In this document: positions 9,963 through 21,527 of the stretch, in pieces | Position numbering within the stretch: position 1 is the first letter of the stretch | Layout: every line of letters starts with the position of its first letter | The notes under the pieces: model-generated | The model's database searches: none | What the model saw: only the letters and a program-made list of their open reading frames with translations | Told to the model about the DNA's origin: nothing | Origin: Flammula alnicola | Taxonomy: Eukaryota; Basidiomycota; Agaricomycetes; Agaricales; Strophariaceae | Direction: 5' to 3' | Assembly: GCA_015499995.1 (NCBI GenBank) | Contig: JADNRV010000009.1 | Span: 248,001-312,000, forward strand | DNA length: 64,000 nt | Translations under genes and position numbers: made by a program

Positions 9963-11239
9963 TTAGTACTTAGGCACTTCGTCATGTGCCTCCACCCCAT
10001 CAATCATTATACATGCCTCTCCATGCTTCTTCAGCATGTGCGCCTTCGTCACGGCCTGCCGTGTGCTTTTGAAAGTGCACGCATGATGCGGGCACTTGAA
10101 CTTCACGTTCAGGTGCGTCAGGACATGACGCAAAATGCTCGCAGGCCTGAACATTTTGTCGCATCCTGCCCACTCGCACTTGACTCGGACATCCTTCGCC
10201 TCAGGTACAGAAGCGGACGCCGACGTCCCTTCTGAAGACACCGACTCCTCCATCTCTGCCGGAAACGCAGCTACATACGCCGCCATCTCTGCCGGAGGCG
10301 CAAACACCGCCATATCTTCCGGAGACGCAAATGCCGCCATCTCTTCCGGGGACGGATATACCGCCATTTCTTCCGGAGAGGCAGACACCGCCGTCGCCTT
10401 CTCCTTTCCCTTGCCCCTCCGACCAGATTATCGTGCGCCTTCTGTACACCATGCGCATTCACCAGGTGCTGTTCAAGCGCCTCGGCGCCGATGAAGAACA
10501 TATTCCCGGTACAGGGATGAAAGAAGCAGTGATGCGGCAGCCTCTTTGGCCCTCCAGCTGAGATGGGAAAGTCGTCCGGGATTGTCACAGCGCCGGAGGA
10601 GGAGGAGGAGGAGGCGGAGGAGGCGGAAGCGCCAGCCGGGTCACGACGATGATAGGGAGCTCGAGCACGGCGGCTCGTTTTAGCTTTCAGCGCCGTGCCA
10701 CGAACGGGGGGAGCCACGTCCTGTGAGCCACCCGCGTGTGGCTGCGTCGGCTCAAGGAAGTCGGACGTGTCGCATTCAGGTTCAAAAGTGTGGTCCTCCT
10801 CGAAGGCCCAGGGTTGTTGGAAGGCCTGAGAATGCATCAGGTCGTAAAAGCCGGCATTCGAACTTGCAACCATGCTTCTTGGCGTCGTCATTTGCGCAAT
10901 GGTGGCAGGTCCTGGATATTGATCGAAATCTTGGACCTGCCAGCCACTCGCCAACTGTGACCCCATCCACACATATGACCCGTCTGGAAGAAAGTACGGC
11001 GTACTGCAAGAGCGTAGTGTCAGTCTAGGAAAGGCGAATAGAGATAATATTATGACGTACAGGGGGTATTCATCGAGTTCCTCGGGCTGTGGCATCTCAG
11101 GCCCACGCTCTTCTCCACCGCCTACGAAGTTGGAAGGGGCGAGCCCGCCATGGCTAAAGTCGTAAATTTGAGATGGATCTGGAAAATAATTTCAGTGAGA
11201 AATGCGAAATGCGACTGCGGAGCAACGCAACGTACTCAT
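9963..11239 (-). pseudogene. C2H2 zinc-finger protein, group B, one frame break
   Basis: Exons on the minus strand: 11236-11239 (ATG plus one base), 11061-11178, and from 11003 down to 9963. The first intron follows the fourth coding base, as in the copies at 40722 and 44354. The product starts MNPSQIYDFSHGG and holds a first finger HHCFFHPC...H...H (C-x4-C-x14-H-x4-H). It ends with two more fingers, CEWAGCDKMFRPASILRHVLTH (C-x4-C-x11-H-x3-H) and CPHHAC...HMLKKH (C-x4-C-x12-H-x4-H). Near 10420 one G seems to be missing from a GGAGGGGC run, which puts the last two fingers out of frame. Between the fingers sits an acidic repeat of SPEEM-type units. If the missing G is a consensus error, the gene is intact. 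Probably a DNA-binding nuclear protein. Confidence 0.7.
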
Positions 11240-12590
11240 GAAGGAAGGAGGGGGTGATAAAGATGTGTGTTGAAAAACGCGTGAAGGACGTAGGAAAGAA
11301 AAGTGTAAATGAAGCTAGACGTTGCCACTGGCACGTAAAGGTTAAATCCACGCGTTTGGGAGGTGGTGGCAGAGGAGAATGGGAAAGAGAAGGGAAGAGG
11401 AAAGGAATTTATGGGACGCGGTTTGCACAAGTCAGGTGATCGCTCCGCCGTTTCCAACTTGCATTGAACAACACCTAACAATCCTCGTGCGCAAGGTGGC
11501 CTCCTAGCTCAATAAAACACCGATTTGGGAGGTCGCGATAACGTTTGTGCCATATGGAAGTCACCAAGACGGAGGATAGGTTCAAAACCACCTCATTGAA
11601 TGAGGTCACCATCGAGTGGCGTCCTACGCGAGCCTCATTCGTAAAAAGAGCGAATAAAATGTTCGCACAGCTCGAAGACTGACCATACTGTATGTCCGGA
11701 TCGTTCATGTCTTCTCTTTTTCTTCAAGGGTGCGACGGGCATCCGTTAAGTCTGGATAAAACCCGTCAATCAACGGACTCGATTTGTAGGATGGACGGAT
11801 TGGTATACGCACAATTGGTGTCAGAGCAAGAGATTCGTCAAAGGCCCAGATATTCCCAGGGGAATTCGCAGCTCTTCCGATTTCAAGAGGGCCAAGCTTA
11901 AGCGGCGCGTACCCCAGCTTGATTATTACAAAAGCCAAAAAAGGGGCAGCATGCACCGCTTCTAAGCTGTTACACCATATCTGGCGACGTGGAGCTGACC
12001 GAGACGACCTACGTCGCAGCCAGATAACGCGCATTCCAAGAATTGGTCGCGAATTTTCAGTCGTAATTCGCCGCATAGGTTGATGTTCAACCCCCCAGGC
12101 ATTCATACATAGCCAAAGATCGACAAAAATACTTTCGCGTGTCAAATGGAGCATCGCCACTCGCAATGCAAGGGAAAGCACGGGGGTAGAATTCCTAGCC
12201 TAGTCCTCCGAGGCTTAGGCCTTGTCATCGAGAGACAACGAGGTAGCGAGTGTTTCTACGCAATTTTTTCCTGTAAAACGAATGAAAGAAAAGATGAATT
12301 CGGGCTTAGCGCTCACATTAACGATCTCCGAGAGGATTGACGCGTAATTGACGCGTTGCAGGGCTTTATTCATCATTTGATGTTAGTTCCAGCCTATATC
12401 ACGTCCAAAGGAGGACCAGCGCTGCGTGATGTTTGTAGAATTGGAGAACATCGTGGTGACGTGGCCGACTTTGGGTGATGTTACCGTGATTGGTGTGAAG
12501 AGTGAAAGGGACCAAATCGGGTGAAGCGCCAAGCGATCACACTCCTCCACCCCTCGAGGCTCGATGAAGTCACCCACGTCCTCCCAAATT
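11240..12590 (-). promoter_or_regulatory. Group B upstream regulatory module (copy 1)
   Basis: A non-coding block upstream of the group B gene, repeated at 39510-40721 and 42940-44353 and in part at 19339-19942 and 36880-37436. Fixed landmarks on the minus strand are CGCCACTCGATGGTGACC (11604-11621), GATCACCTGACT (11430-11441), then CATAAATTCC. The second element is about 202 bases from the ATG. Farther out (12380-12560) is a tract containing GGCCACGTCACCACGATG. Confidence 0.7.
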
Positions 12591-12609
12591 TATTACCAGA
12601 CGTTAGTCG

Positions 12610-13060
12610 CCATAACCAACAGATAACATAGCTGTGATATGTGCAATCTCTACTCTATAAATAATTTAGACGACCATGTAAGGGTGATTGTGTATTTCAC
12701 GTTGTCCGTTAGTATGCCTTGGGGCCGGTGCGCATTGTATCCAATTCCCATGGTCGAGGCTAACGAGGCAAGTTGGATGCAGGAGAATGTTTTAATTTGG
12801 AGACCAGTAAGATGAGATAGATACATGGGTATGAAGAACATTAATACAGATAAAATCAATACCGACGCAGGTCACGATGTGAACAATTGTACAAGAACAA
12901 AAAAGTGCAATCTTCTTTAAGAACGTACTGGGGACACTTGCCACTCGCACGAGCGCTGTGTCTTATCATTCTTATGGTTCGGGATGCAGTGTCCATAAAC
13001 CATATCAGAGATATGGATCATCATCCCTGCGGTGAAGTTTGCGAACAAATCCCGCATTTC
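12610..13060. other. 3' flank of group A zinc-finger gene
   Basis: The reverse complement of 36606-36880 occupies 12610-12880. Between 12900 and 13060 are remnants of the final finger exon, corresponding to 36340-36600 but out of frame. No separate gene is seen. Confidence 0.6.
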
Positions 13061-13582
13061 TCACCCCACTTTGCACAATTCACACTGGATAGGCTGGTTG
13101 GAGTCTGGCTTGGGTCCCGGGGCAAGACGAACGCTCGATGGTATCAGAATTGCGATTCCGTCGGTTTTTGCGCCCGTTTCATTGCCAACGACACCGGAGG
13201 GCTCTTGGCCGGTAGGCGGCAAACTTTGGAGTTGTATACTGGACGTAGAGGCAAACGGCGCCTGTTGTGCCTCGGGGTAAAGATATTGTGGACTGCTCGA
13301 AGTCTCGGATTGCTGTGGTATTTCTTCGGTCGGCTGCCGGTTTGGACTGGAGACGAATGACGCGTCCTGCGCAGGAGAATGGGCAAATAAATACTCCTCG
13401 AACTCGGCGCAGGTCATATGAGTGAGGTATGCGGCGTTGGCGAGACCATACTGCATCGCTTCTTGGGATATGAATACAGTGGTGGTTGGGTGGCTTGATG
13501 CGGCGAATGGAATGTTGTCCTCGATGAGATTGGGTGCAGATATGGCTCCGTTATCAGCTGTTGGAGGTTCCGTGGGCTTCAT
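13061..13582 (-). pseudogene. Group A zinc-finger gene, fused and C-terminally truncated
   Basis: An open frame of 173 residues. It starts like the copy at 35493 (MKPTEPPTADNGAISAPNLIE) but jumps directly to EDNIPFAASSHPTT, which in the paralogue lies in a later exon. The first intron and the start of exon 2 are therefore missing, leaving an in-frame fusion with a short GA match at the junction. The frame stops at CELCKVG, where the paralogue continues into the cysteine/histidine region. A conserved TATA box lies about 71-83 bases upstream. It could be expressed as a finger-less short protein. Confidence 0.65.
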
Positions 13583-15120
13583 TTCTGATACTCGAGGGGA
13601 TGCAGTGGCGCGTGGAGATATGGGAATGGCAGAACGTAGAAACGACGAGACACCTTATATACGAATCTAAATGACGAGACAAATGCTACACATTTACTAG
13701 ACCAGCGAACTTCTCAAAGACATCCAGGGATCCCAAAACGGTCTTTGGAATACCGTTCTGTTTTTAGAATGATCACTCGATTCTTTGTGGTTCTTTATCC
13801 GTCGTCTTTCTCAGTCGTTTCAGAGGTATCGAGACTATACATATCTTGGATAACAATCAGGTGGTTAATGGACCGTTACTAGGCTGGTCCAGTATCTACT
13901 CGTGCATAGACCTTGACAAAGCGCTCATTTCAGCGATATAAATATGTTCGAGGCAATGGCACGTACCTTTCACTATGGGCTTAAGAATACAGACGAGGAC
14001 CTCTCGCAGCCTGAGAGTATGTTTGAATTGCTCCCACGCATGCTGCAACACTGTGAAAACAACGCAGGGGCGTTAAAGCATATTGAATGCTTGCTAATGA
14101 TCTACAACGGCATCTGACACCCGCCGAGGGAGAAATGAGATCCATATGAAGAAATAAATAAATATGAGGGTATTACTCACTGTAACTGCAATTTTCATCA
14201 TTAAATCACGGTGGGCGGGCGTGTGATGGCCTTCGTTTAACAGAGTCCTAACGGCTGAAGGGCAGACCACAATGTTAGTGCTCGTAGCGGCACTGCCCTT
14301 TCTGCTGATTTCGGTGAACGTACATCGAACCCGACTAAAATGTTCATTGAACCGTATGAACTAGATCTTGGAATATGCGTAAATGGTGTCGCCCGAAGAG
14401 ATTCACGAAAGGAAGACCTACAGTACATGTTCTCCCAATGTTCTTCAGTAGACTTCACGACTCGTCCGATCGATGGCATGTCAGGCTAAGCATAAATGGT
14501 GGATCCGTCCAACCTCTGACCGCTCTCGTGATGCGAGTGCTTGGGAAAACATCGAGGCGGCGCGCCGTGCGTTACGATACTAATAACGTCGTATATGGTC
14601 GCCTTGAGGCTTGAGGGCGGCAAAGATGCGCGGCATCTATAAATGGCATGATCACGTGGTCAATTCTATTTTGAGCGAACGATGAGCCGGACACGTCAGT
14701 TTAGTATTTTCGCTCTCGCAGCGATGTTGAAATACTCTATCTCCTCGCTTGTGGGCGACGAAAAAAGACACCACTGTCAAATCCGACATCAGTTTTCCAT
14801 ATGGGCCGCCTCAAAGGATTTCCTCGCTCTCTCGGACCGACGGCGAACATTTAAACGGACAACAAAGTGCACACGACAGCATTAGTGACTGCCCGAGCGC
14901 AGAGTACGACAGGTATTCCAATTTCCCGGCGTGCTCAAAAGTGACTTCTTTGCTCTTCTGAAGCGTGGAACATATATCGTTATATTCACAGGAGAGTTTG
15001 ACATAGAATCGTCGACTGGTGGCTTGACGTAGTCTGGACTATGGACATGGTGAGCAAACGCCGCAAACCCTTCATGAATGAAAACGATTCTAGATTTTTT
15101 TAAAAGAAAATTTCCGCTTG
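13583..15120. other. Group A promoter and upstream block
   Basis: 13583-14160 is the group A promoter region, with a tract GACATCCAGGG and a repeated GGTATCGAGACTATA segment. 14220-14940 matches 3700-4340 directly. 14990-15120 matches part of block X in the orientation found in the right arm (24450-24740 reversed). No gene is supported. Confidence 0.65.
13653..13665 (-). promoter_or_regulatory. Group A TATA box (copy at 13.6 kb)
   Basis: The minus strand reads TTCGTATATAAGG, followed by TGTCTCGTCGTTTCTACG, 71-83 bases before the ATG. The same arrangement occurs at 35411-35422, 46621-46632 and (weaker) 25988-25996 and near 51960 (minus, decayed to GTATATTAG). Confidence 0.65.
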
Positions 15121-16738
15121 ACTACACAACTTCACGCTATGACAACGTCGGTGAACAGGCCCGGCCTCCCGAACGACGAGCAATGCCCGCTCTCTGCCTT
15201 GTCCCATCCCGCCGTGGTGTCCATGGTCGTTCCTTCGTTTCGGCATCGAGAACCCCAATGACAGTTCCGTTTCCTCAGGGTCGCATATGTTGCACGGAGT
15301 GTCATTCAGTGCTATTCTAATCATGCCTCCTGTTCTCCCACCCCCGTGGCCATTCCGTCGTAATCACTGGCGGGTGCTTCTCAGATTACTTACGAGATAC
15401 GTCACCGTAGTCATCACGTTCCTAACGTTTAATTCGGGTGGGTTTTGGCCGAGGCCAACGCAATTCATTGACTCTGGGATACCGAGCGGATAATGTTGAT
15501 ATACTAATATGCCGGCGAGGCCGTATGAATAGACCTTGTCTATGTCTATGTTTATCGAGCTGGTGGAGCTGCAAGATCCGAGGTACTGCGCAACGTAAAA
15601 TTTGCGCCTTGAAGTTGTGGGAGCACCCTGCATATGGAGTTACGTTTACGGGACCGACACTACTATGTAAAACGGGGCGGACAAGCTGGCTGCTGAAGAG
15701 GAAGTTACCTCGGTCCCCATGGTCAATGGTTGCGACCCTGCAACGATGGGTATGAGAAGTAACCGGTTGACAGTTCATATCTTCTCTGATATACATACTC
15801 ACCTACTTGTGCTTGATGTCGAAGATGGCGTGTACTGTATATCGTATTTTTGAACAAGAGGATAAGCCGCGCAAATGAAAAGGCAATGCATCGAGCAAAC
15901 TTCGCACTGCTCGAGCACTGCTCACAAAGAATACTCTTAAGAACACTCTTAACATGAGAAGCTGAGGAGCACTAGCGTCATATGCACAGTCCCGAATACT
16001 ACCCCTTTTCCAGATACCAATGAAAAAAAAAATGACGACGGCCGCAAACATCCGGGAGTCCGGGCTCCTGTGTGATGCGACTGGGTCAGGGAGGGAGTTA
16101 AATCCTCGGAGATGCGATACAGTCGACATACAGAACAATGTTCCGGTCTCTCAATTTAAAAGGCCTTATTTCCTCGGAAAACATAGAACCCTTTCCCTAT
16201 CGACCCGAGGCGCATGATTCCCGTTAACAAATTCAATGGTTACTCGCACAGGGCGCCACAGGGTGCCATTGTGCCCACATTGATCCTCCTTTATCCCGTT
16301 ACAGTTGGCAACACACAGACGATCTCGAATAACCGCGGTGAAGGCCTTTTAAAAGTTATACTAGTGCCTCCGTCTACGTAGCACGCGCGAATTCGCGCAC
16401 TAATGTGCGACGCCATAACATAATATGCCATGGATCTCCCCCAGCAAGTTATTCTAGAAAGCAACTGGCGTCCCAGGCTCGCTCAGAACACAGCAGCCCG
16501 GCCTGCTCGCCTTGGCGCTCGCGAAGCCCCACGTTTTCCTCGGGCGTTCATGTTGTGCATATTTAGGCTCCATGCGTCATGTCGGGGATTTCCCTGTGTT
16601 CAGGCCCATGGACAATTTCAGCATGATCCTGACCGGGTATGCAGATGAATGCCTTGCTTTGTCCAATGTGCGTACTTGGAGACAAGTGGTCGGGGCTCGG
16701 CCTTTTGTCATATACTGTATTTTCCTGCCCCCATAAGG
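15121..16738. other. Unassigned stretch upstream of F-box gene
   Basis: Several ORFs of 70-126 codons lie on both strands, but none shows a motif or repeat partner elsewhere in the window. Nothing could be assigned. Confidence 0.4.
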
Positions 16739-16747
16739 CTATAAAAG
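16739..16747 (+). promoter_or_regulatory. TATA box of F-box-like gene
   Basis: CTATAAAAG lies 141 bases before the start codon at 16888 and is followed by a pyrimidine-rich leader, a usual arrangement for fungal promoters. Confidence 0.5.
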
Positions 16748-16887
16748 TTTGACGATCTTTCTTGATCGTGTTCGACCTCATCATATCCCCCCTTGTTGTT
16801 CGACATTCCACCTCTGAACGACCCTTTTTACCCGTCTCCCTTTCCTCCTCTACCCCATACATACGCGCCCTCTAGCGTCCTCAAAAA

Positions 16888-18280
16888 ATGTTTGCCTTAA
16901 ACTCGCAGACAGTCCCTCGACTGCCCTACGACGTACTGCGCCAACTGTTCCAAACTACGGCGCACGCTGATAGAAGTACGGCTCTATGTCTGGCCCTTCT
17001 GTCACGAGCTATCCAACCATGGTGAGTTGCTAAACAACCTCTTCGATTAGAGCTTCCTTTGCTAATTGTAAACAAAAATGAAGGATCGACGAAATTATTT
17101 ACGAGAGCGTCATCCTCGATCGTCAAAGCACCGCACGCGCCTTCTTGCGCACCCTTCGGACAGCGAAGACAAAACCGCGTGGGTTTTTTGCAAATTATGT
17201 CAAGTCCCTCTTCATTTGCCCGGACATCGATCCGGTGGACGTTGTCACCCTGCTCTCGGCGTGCCGCGGGGTCGTGAATCTGTCGTATTGGCCTCTGGTG
17301 CGCAACGTCAGCGGTGGTGGTGCTATCAATAGTAGACTGCGAAACGCAAATCTTCACGACGATCCGTGGGAGTCGCGGAGCCCCAGTCCAACAAACTTTC
17401 CCTTATCACGACCACCTTTTTCGTCGTCGCAGAATCGCCGCGAAAGCAGAATCAAACTTGGCAAATTTAGCACCTCCGTTGCGGTCCACGACCTCCAGCA
17501 CCTTTCTCCTCGGAGACTGTCCGTGCTGCTCCACGAAAACCACCCGCTGGCCACGTTCCAGCCCACGAGCTTCGACATCCCGTTCTTCGCGTCCGTCACG
17601 CACCTCACCATCGTCAACCGGTGGGAGGAGTGGACGTCCTGGGCGGGCGGGGCGATATCGAGCCTCTCGATGCCCCACCTCACGCATGTCAAGTTCGATT
17701 TGGCGGTGGGGCAGGCGCCCCAAGAGGACGTGTCGCGGAGCCGCGCACGGTGGCTGAACACCGTCACCGACGGCTGGTCCAGCGCGGACTCGGAGAGCTG
17801 CCCAAGCGTCCACGAAGAGAAAGCGCTCTCCGCGTGGACGCGCAAGATCAGCCGGGTCGCAGGGGCGCTGACGGACGTGCTCAACCACACGCAGTTCCTC
17901 GAGGTGTGCGTGCTCGTCCTCCGGTTCGAGAGCAACCCCGCCAGGACGGCGAAGCAGATCTCACGGCTGGTGTCAACGCGGATCAACGAGGACCATTTTT
18001 CTGGGTTTTTGGGCCTCGGGGGCGATGCCAGTATGGCGGAGGAGCAGACAGGCTTCGATCCGAGGCTGGTGTTTGCCTGGGAGAAGGAGCCGTTTCGGTA
18101 CAGTCATGCGCACTCTGCCCACGAGTCGATGATTTGGAGGGCTGCCGAGGCAGTCGCCAAGGCGCAGCGGTATATGGCAGGTAGGTTTTTTGCTCTTGTG
18201 CGCATTTTACGGACACGAACTAACAGAGAAATTTCATGCTTGCAGGTTACACAGTGCTAAATTGTGACTACTTGATTTAA
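16888..18280 (+). CDS. F-box-like protein of basidiomycete type
   Basis: Three exons (16888-17021, 17084-18180, 18246-18280) give 421 residues with agreeing phases. The N-terminus VPRLPYDVLRQLFQTTAHAD followed by WIDEIIYESVILD is the usual opening of the large agaricomycete F-box-like family, whose members are thought to link substrates to SCF ubiquitin ligases. The remainder has scattered LRR-like segments (SLSMPHLTHVKFDL) but no clear repeats. It is unique in the window and looks intact. The long antisense ORFs at 17354-17986 are GC-rich shadows. Confidence 0.75.
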
Positions 18281-18344
18281 ATATTATTTCTATTGGATAT
18301 TTATATTAGGACCCTTTGGATACCGTATGTACATACTTGATAAT

Positions 18345-18620
18345 GGACTTTGGGTTGAACGGCGCCGAGTTCACGTATGGGTTTACTGAGATTTTGGGGG
18401 CTACCGAGGACTCCTGAATGATGCCGACAGGTTAGCCATCGCATGAAGACTGAGTTCTTAGTTCTACCCCGTCTATCAACGCGCAGCTTCATAACGGTGA
18501 AATTGGCAAACCTTTTTCCTCGTGAAAGTTATGACGAAGGTCTGACAAAAGGATTTGTGGCGGCCTACATATACCACCGGCGGGCTGTTCCCGCTCTGCT
18601 CGGGAACGATATTTGATTTG
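18345..18620 (+). repeat. Repeat from the SET upstream region, extra copy
   Basis: A direct repeat of 20600-20870, part of which also occurs inverted at 8160-8340. Shared tracts are GTATGGGTTTACTGAGATTT, GCGCAGCTTC and GGCGGGCTGTTCCCG. It ends in a perfect 7-base inverted repeat with 7-base loop (GTTCCCG at 18587-18593, CGGGAAC at 18601-18607). Confidence 0.75.
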
Positions 18621-18889
18621 TGGGTCGAACTAAGAACTGCCGAGTCCTACAGGAAATTTGACGTTGACCTTTGAATGGAATGACTCGCGAAAAGGTCTTA
18701 ACGAAAATATTCCCAAAGGTTGATACGCTTTCACATTGACAAAAAAATACAGTAACACAGGTTCGCATTTGATAAGAACCAGAGTGACCGTTGAACGACA
18801 GATATATCTCAATCTCCCATTTCTGATGAGCGGGGCGGACTGGTAAAACAATATATTAAATTAGAGGACCCTGTTAGGTGACAAGAATA

Positions 18890-19338
18890 ACTCACGGTCA
18901 AGTTCACAAGTCCACGCAGAGCGATCTTGATTGACAAGGTAGAGATACGCCTGGAATTTTCATTAAAAAGTCTCCTGATGCGAAGAGAGTTGGTAGCAGA
19001 CTCACGGAAGCGATACTTTCCGGTCTAAGACGAACATCTTCATTTTGCAGCCACTCAGCAGAGGGCGTGCCCCTGAGATGTTCCGTAAGGATTCCTACAG
19101 GCAGTAGTTGGAACAAATTGTCAGACAAGAATGGCATAATTTCACAAACCTCCGTCAATGATAGACTACCAAATTGTCGTAAGTCATTAGAAATAATTTT
19201 TGAACGATAACAACCAATGATCAAACGTACGTGCGCAACGTGGATATTTTCTGTCCCCAACTCTTTCGCCAAGCTCTGGAAGAGAGCTCTCGTCCCAAAC
19301 TTTCCAACGACGAACGTGCTAGTGATTACATCACCTCT
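18890..19338 (-). pseudogene. 3' fragment of a short-chain dehydrogenase (SDR) gene
   Basis: On the minus strand, exon pieces read RGDVITSTFVVGKFGTRALFQSLAKELGTEN, then GILTEHLRGTPSAEW...NEDVRLRPESIA, then AYLYLVNQDRSAWTCELD, separated by plausible introns. These are the C-terminal half of a fungal SDR of the NAD(P)-dependent oxidoreductase class; the N-terminal Rossmann nucleotide-binding part and the YxxxK region are absent. At about 19339 the coding sequence stops at a junction with the group B upstream module. The fragment cannot encode a working enzyme. Confidence 0.75.
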
Positions 19339-19942
19339 GGACCTTTGACGAATCTCTTGCTCTGACACCAATTGGGCGTACTTACACCCATCCGTCCATC
19401 CAACAAATCGAGTCTGTGGATTGACGGTTTTATCCAGACTTTATGGGTCACTGGGGGGAAGGAAAAGAGAAGACGCGAACGATTCGGACATGCAGTATGG
19501 TCAAGCTTCGAGCTGTGCGACCATTTCATTTCACTCTTCTTACGGATAGGGCTTGCGTACTAGGGCGCCACTCGATGGTGACCACATTCAAGTTCAATGA
19601 GCTGGCTTCTCTTGAATTTTGAACATATTCTCCATCTTGGTGACTTCCATGTAGGCAAAAGTGTTGTTGAATGCAAGTTCAACTTTGGAAACTCATATTG
19701 TTGTGCTTGGAACGCACCAGGCAGCGGTGGAACGATCACCTGACTCGTGCAAACCCCCTATGACATATAAATAATTTCTGAACCATCTCTGGAAGCATCC
19801 GAAACGATTCAAGAAGCAATCGAGCCCAGAAGCAACTCAACCACAACCACTACACTCCTCTTCCCATCATCAGGATCACATTACTATTTTTCTGACTTTG
19901 CTATCGACACCTCCTACACACACCACTCTACCTTACCGGAAA
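19339..19942 (+). promoter_or_regulatory. Group B regulatory module in front of a small gene
   Basis: This is the same module as at 43740-44353 and 11240-11850 (minus): CGCCACTCGATGGTGACC at 19566-19583, GATCACCTGACT at 19734-19745, and an ACATATAAATAA tract at about 19762. The next ATG (19943) is 209 bases after the second element but opens a gene unrelated to the zinc-finger family. Confidence 0.65.
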
Positions 19943-20269
19943 ATGGAAGGATTGTCGAATACACCAAAGTCAAATGACTCGGACGAGGTGTGTCTTGAAT
20001 CTTGATCCTTTTATCAACCCCACCTGAATCGACGGGGATCCTTTCCTTCCTCACACCAACGATGACTTTCACCAGATATACAATCCTGGTACAGAGAAGC
20101 TTGACTGCAAATGTCGTGTTCATCCCAAAGGTATGTATCTCATTATGCTCTCAGACTGCCGAAAATAGTAATTTTCTCATAAATAGCATCCCTCATTTTC
20201 TGCCGAGAACTACTTCGCAAATGGGAAAAGGAAGAGAAATCTGAAGGGAAGACGGACGAGAAAAAATAG
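19943..20269 (+). CDS. Small cysteine-containing protein of unknown function
   Basis: A three-exon model (19943-19987, 20076-20130, 20187-20269; introns GTGTGT...CAG and GTATGT...TAG) gives 60 residues. It starts MEGLSNTPKSNDSDE and has a central KLDCKCRVHP, with C26, C28, H31 and C39 as a possible metal site. The C-terminal third is very basic and acidic (RKWEKEEKSEGK). No family recognised. The intron borders fit and the exon parts are better conserved in frame than expected by chance, but no RNA evidence is available. The paralogue at 37437 has lost one splice acceptor. Confidence 0.5.
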
Positions 20270-20599
20270 TTGGGTTTAAAAAGACTTTACATGAGTTGAG
20301 TATGTGAATTTCCGAATTCACTTTTCTCCGCCTCTTACTAACTGCCCGACAGTGTGATGATTTAGTCCTTTGTTGTTTCTCTTATTGTCTATTTTTTGGT
20401 TGTGTTGGACATTCGCTCGTTATCCGGTCATGCTGTCCTGTACTTGTGCTGTATGAATGTAATATTATTGTCCGTCGTAACTCATTTAAGACGACTCAAA
20501 ATTTTTGGGCGGTAACTTGCTGGTAACTTACCGCCCTCTGAATAACTTACCCAACCCTATGAATCCACGTGTGGCATGCGGGGGATGGATTGTACATGA
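20270..20599. other. Unassigned stretch
   Basis: AT-rich sequence with no recognisable gene. It begins just after the small-gene duplication (37437-37790) ends. Confidence 0.4.
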
Positions 20600-20870
20600 C
20601 GTGGGTTGAACGTTGAAAACACGTATGGGTTTACTGAGATTTGGGTGGCTACCGAGGAACTGAACGATGCCGACGGGTTAGTCATTGCACGAGTACAGAG
20701 TTCTTAGCTCTAGTGAGTCTGGTCGAATTTTGTAACAACGCGCAGCTTCGTACTCGCGAAATTGGCTCCTATGACGAAGGTTAGACGAAGGTTGACAAAA
20801 GGATTTGCGGTGGCCACCGGCGGGCCGTTCCCGTTCTGCTCGGGAACGATATTTATGGGGCGCTTAGCCA
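20600..20870 (+). repeat. Repeat at inner end of right SET arm
   Basis: Direct repeat of 18345-18620, and inverted relative to 8160-8340. It contains the same small hairpin (GTTCCCG at 20827-20833, CGGGAAC at 20841-20847). Confidence 0.75.
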
Positions 20871-21468
20871 ATCAAGTCACAACATGTTCGACAGCGATAT
20901 CATTGTCAATGTCTTGAACTTACTCCAAGTCGACATTTGTAGGAGACGCCATCCCATTGTATTTTCCACCTCGTCCCACACCACTTCTCTATTTCCATCA
21001 AGCTACCGAGCAAAACGGATACGTGGATTTATCGACTCGCAACATCGGACATCAAACAAGGAGGAGTCATAGTCGCGGATGACTACAGAATCTGTGAACG
21101 GAGAGGGGGCTCGGGCAAGGCGACAGTGGATCCTGCAAAGAAGGCAACAACGAGGCTTTCAATGATGGCCCAACCTGCTAGCGGCCAGCTACATCAGCCA
21201 CAAAGTCAAGCTGGTTACCTGGGCAGTGGCCACCTTTCAACCTTTCACTGTATATAGGACAACCCGCCAGACCCTTGATTCCTCGCTGCAATTGATGCAA
21301 CCCCCAGTCTAATGTCTTTGCACCCTCATCTTTTCACCCTACTGCGCCTGCTTGTACTCGTGTCAGAACACGAGTCTACGCGCGTTTGCCCCGCTTTGGC
21401 CACTCCTGTCGGTTGTTTTGGTTGAATTATGGCCCAGGTGGCATCTTAATCGCGCCTCGCGTTGGGAC

Positions 21469-21477
21469 ATTTAAAAG
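21469..21477 (+). promoter_or_regulatory. TATA-like element of right SET gene
   Basis: ATTTAAAAG lies 51-59 bases before the ATG at 21528 and is conserved with the left copy. It also argues for the start at 21528 rather than an upstream in-frame ATG at 21462, which would precede this element. Confidence 0.5.
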
Positions 21478-21527
21478 CGATCCAGCGTGTCTTGGTCTGT
21501 CTTCTCTCTATCCTACGTCCATCTACA

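Noticed and set aside
17354..17986. Minus-strand ORFs of 160-210 codons in the F-box-like gene
   Set aside because: Antisense shadows of the F-box-like coding exon, of biased composition.
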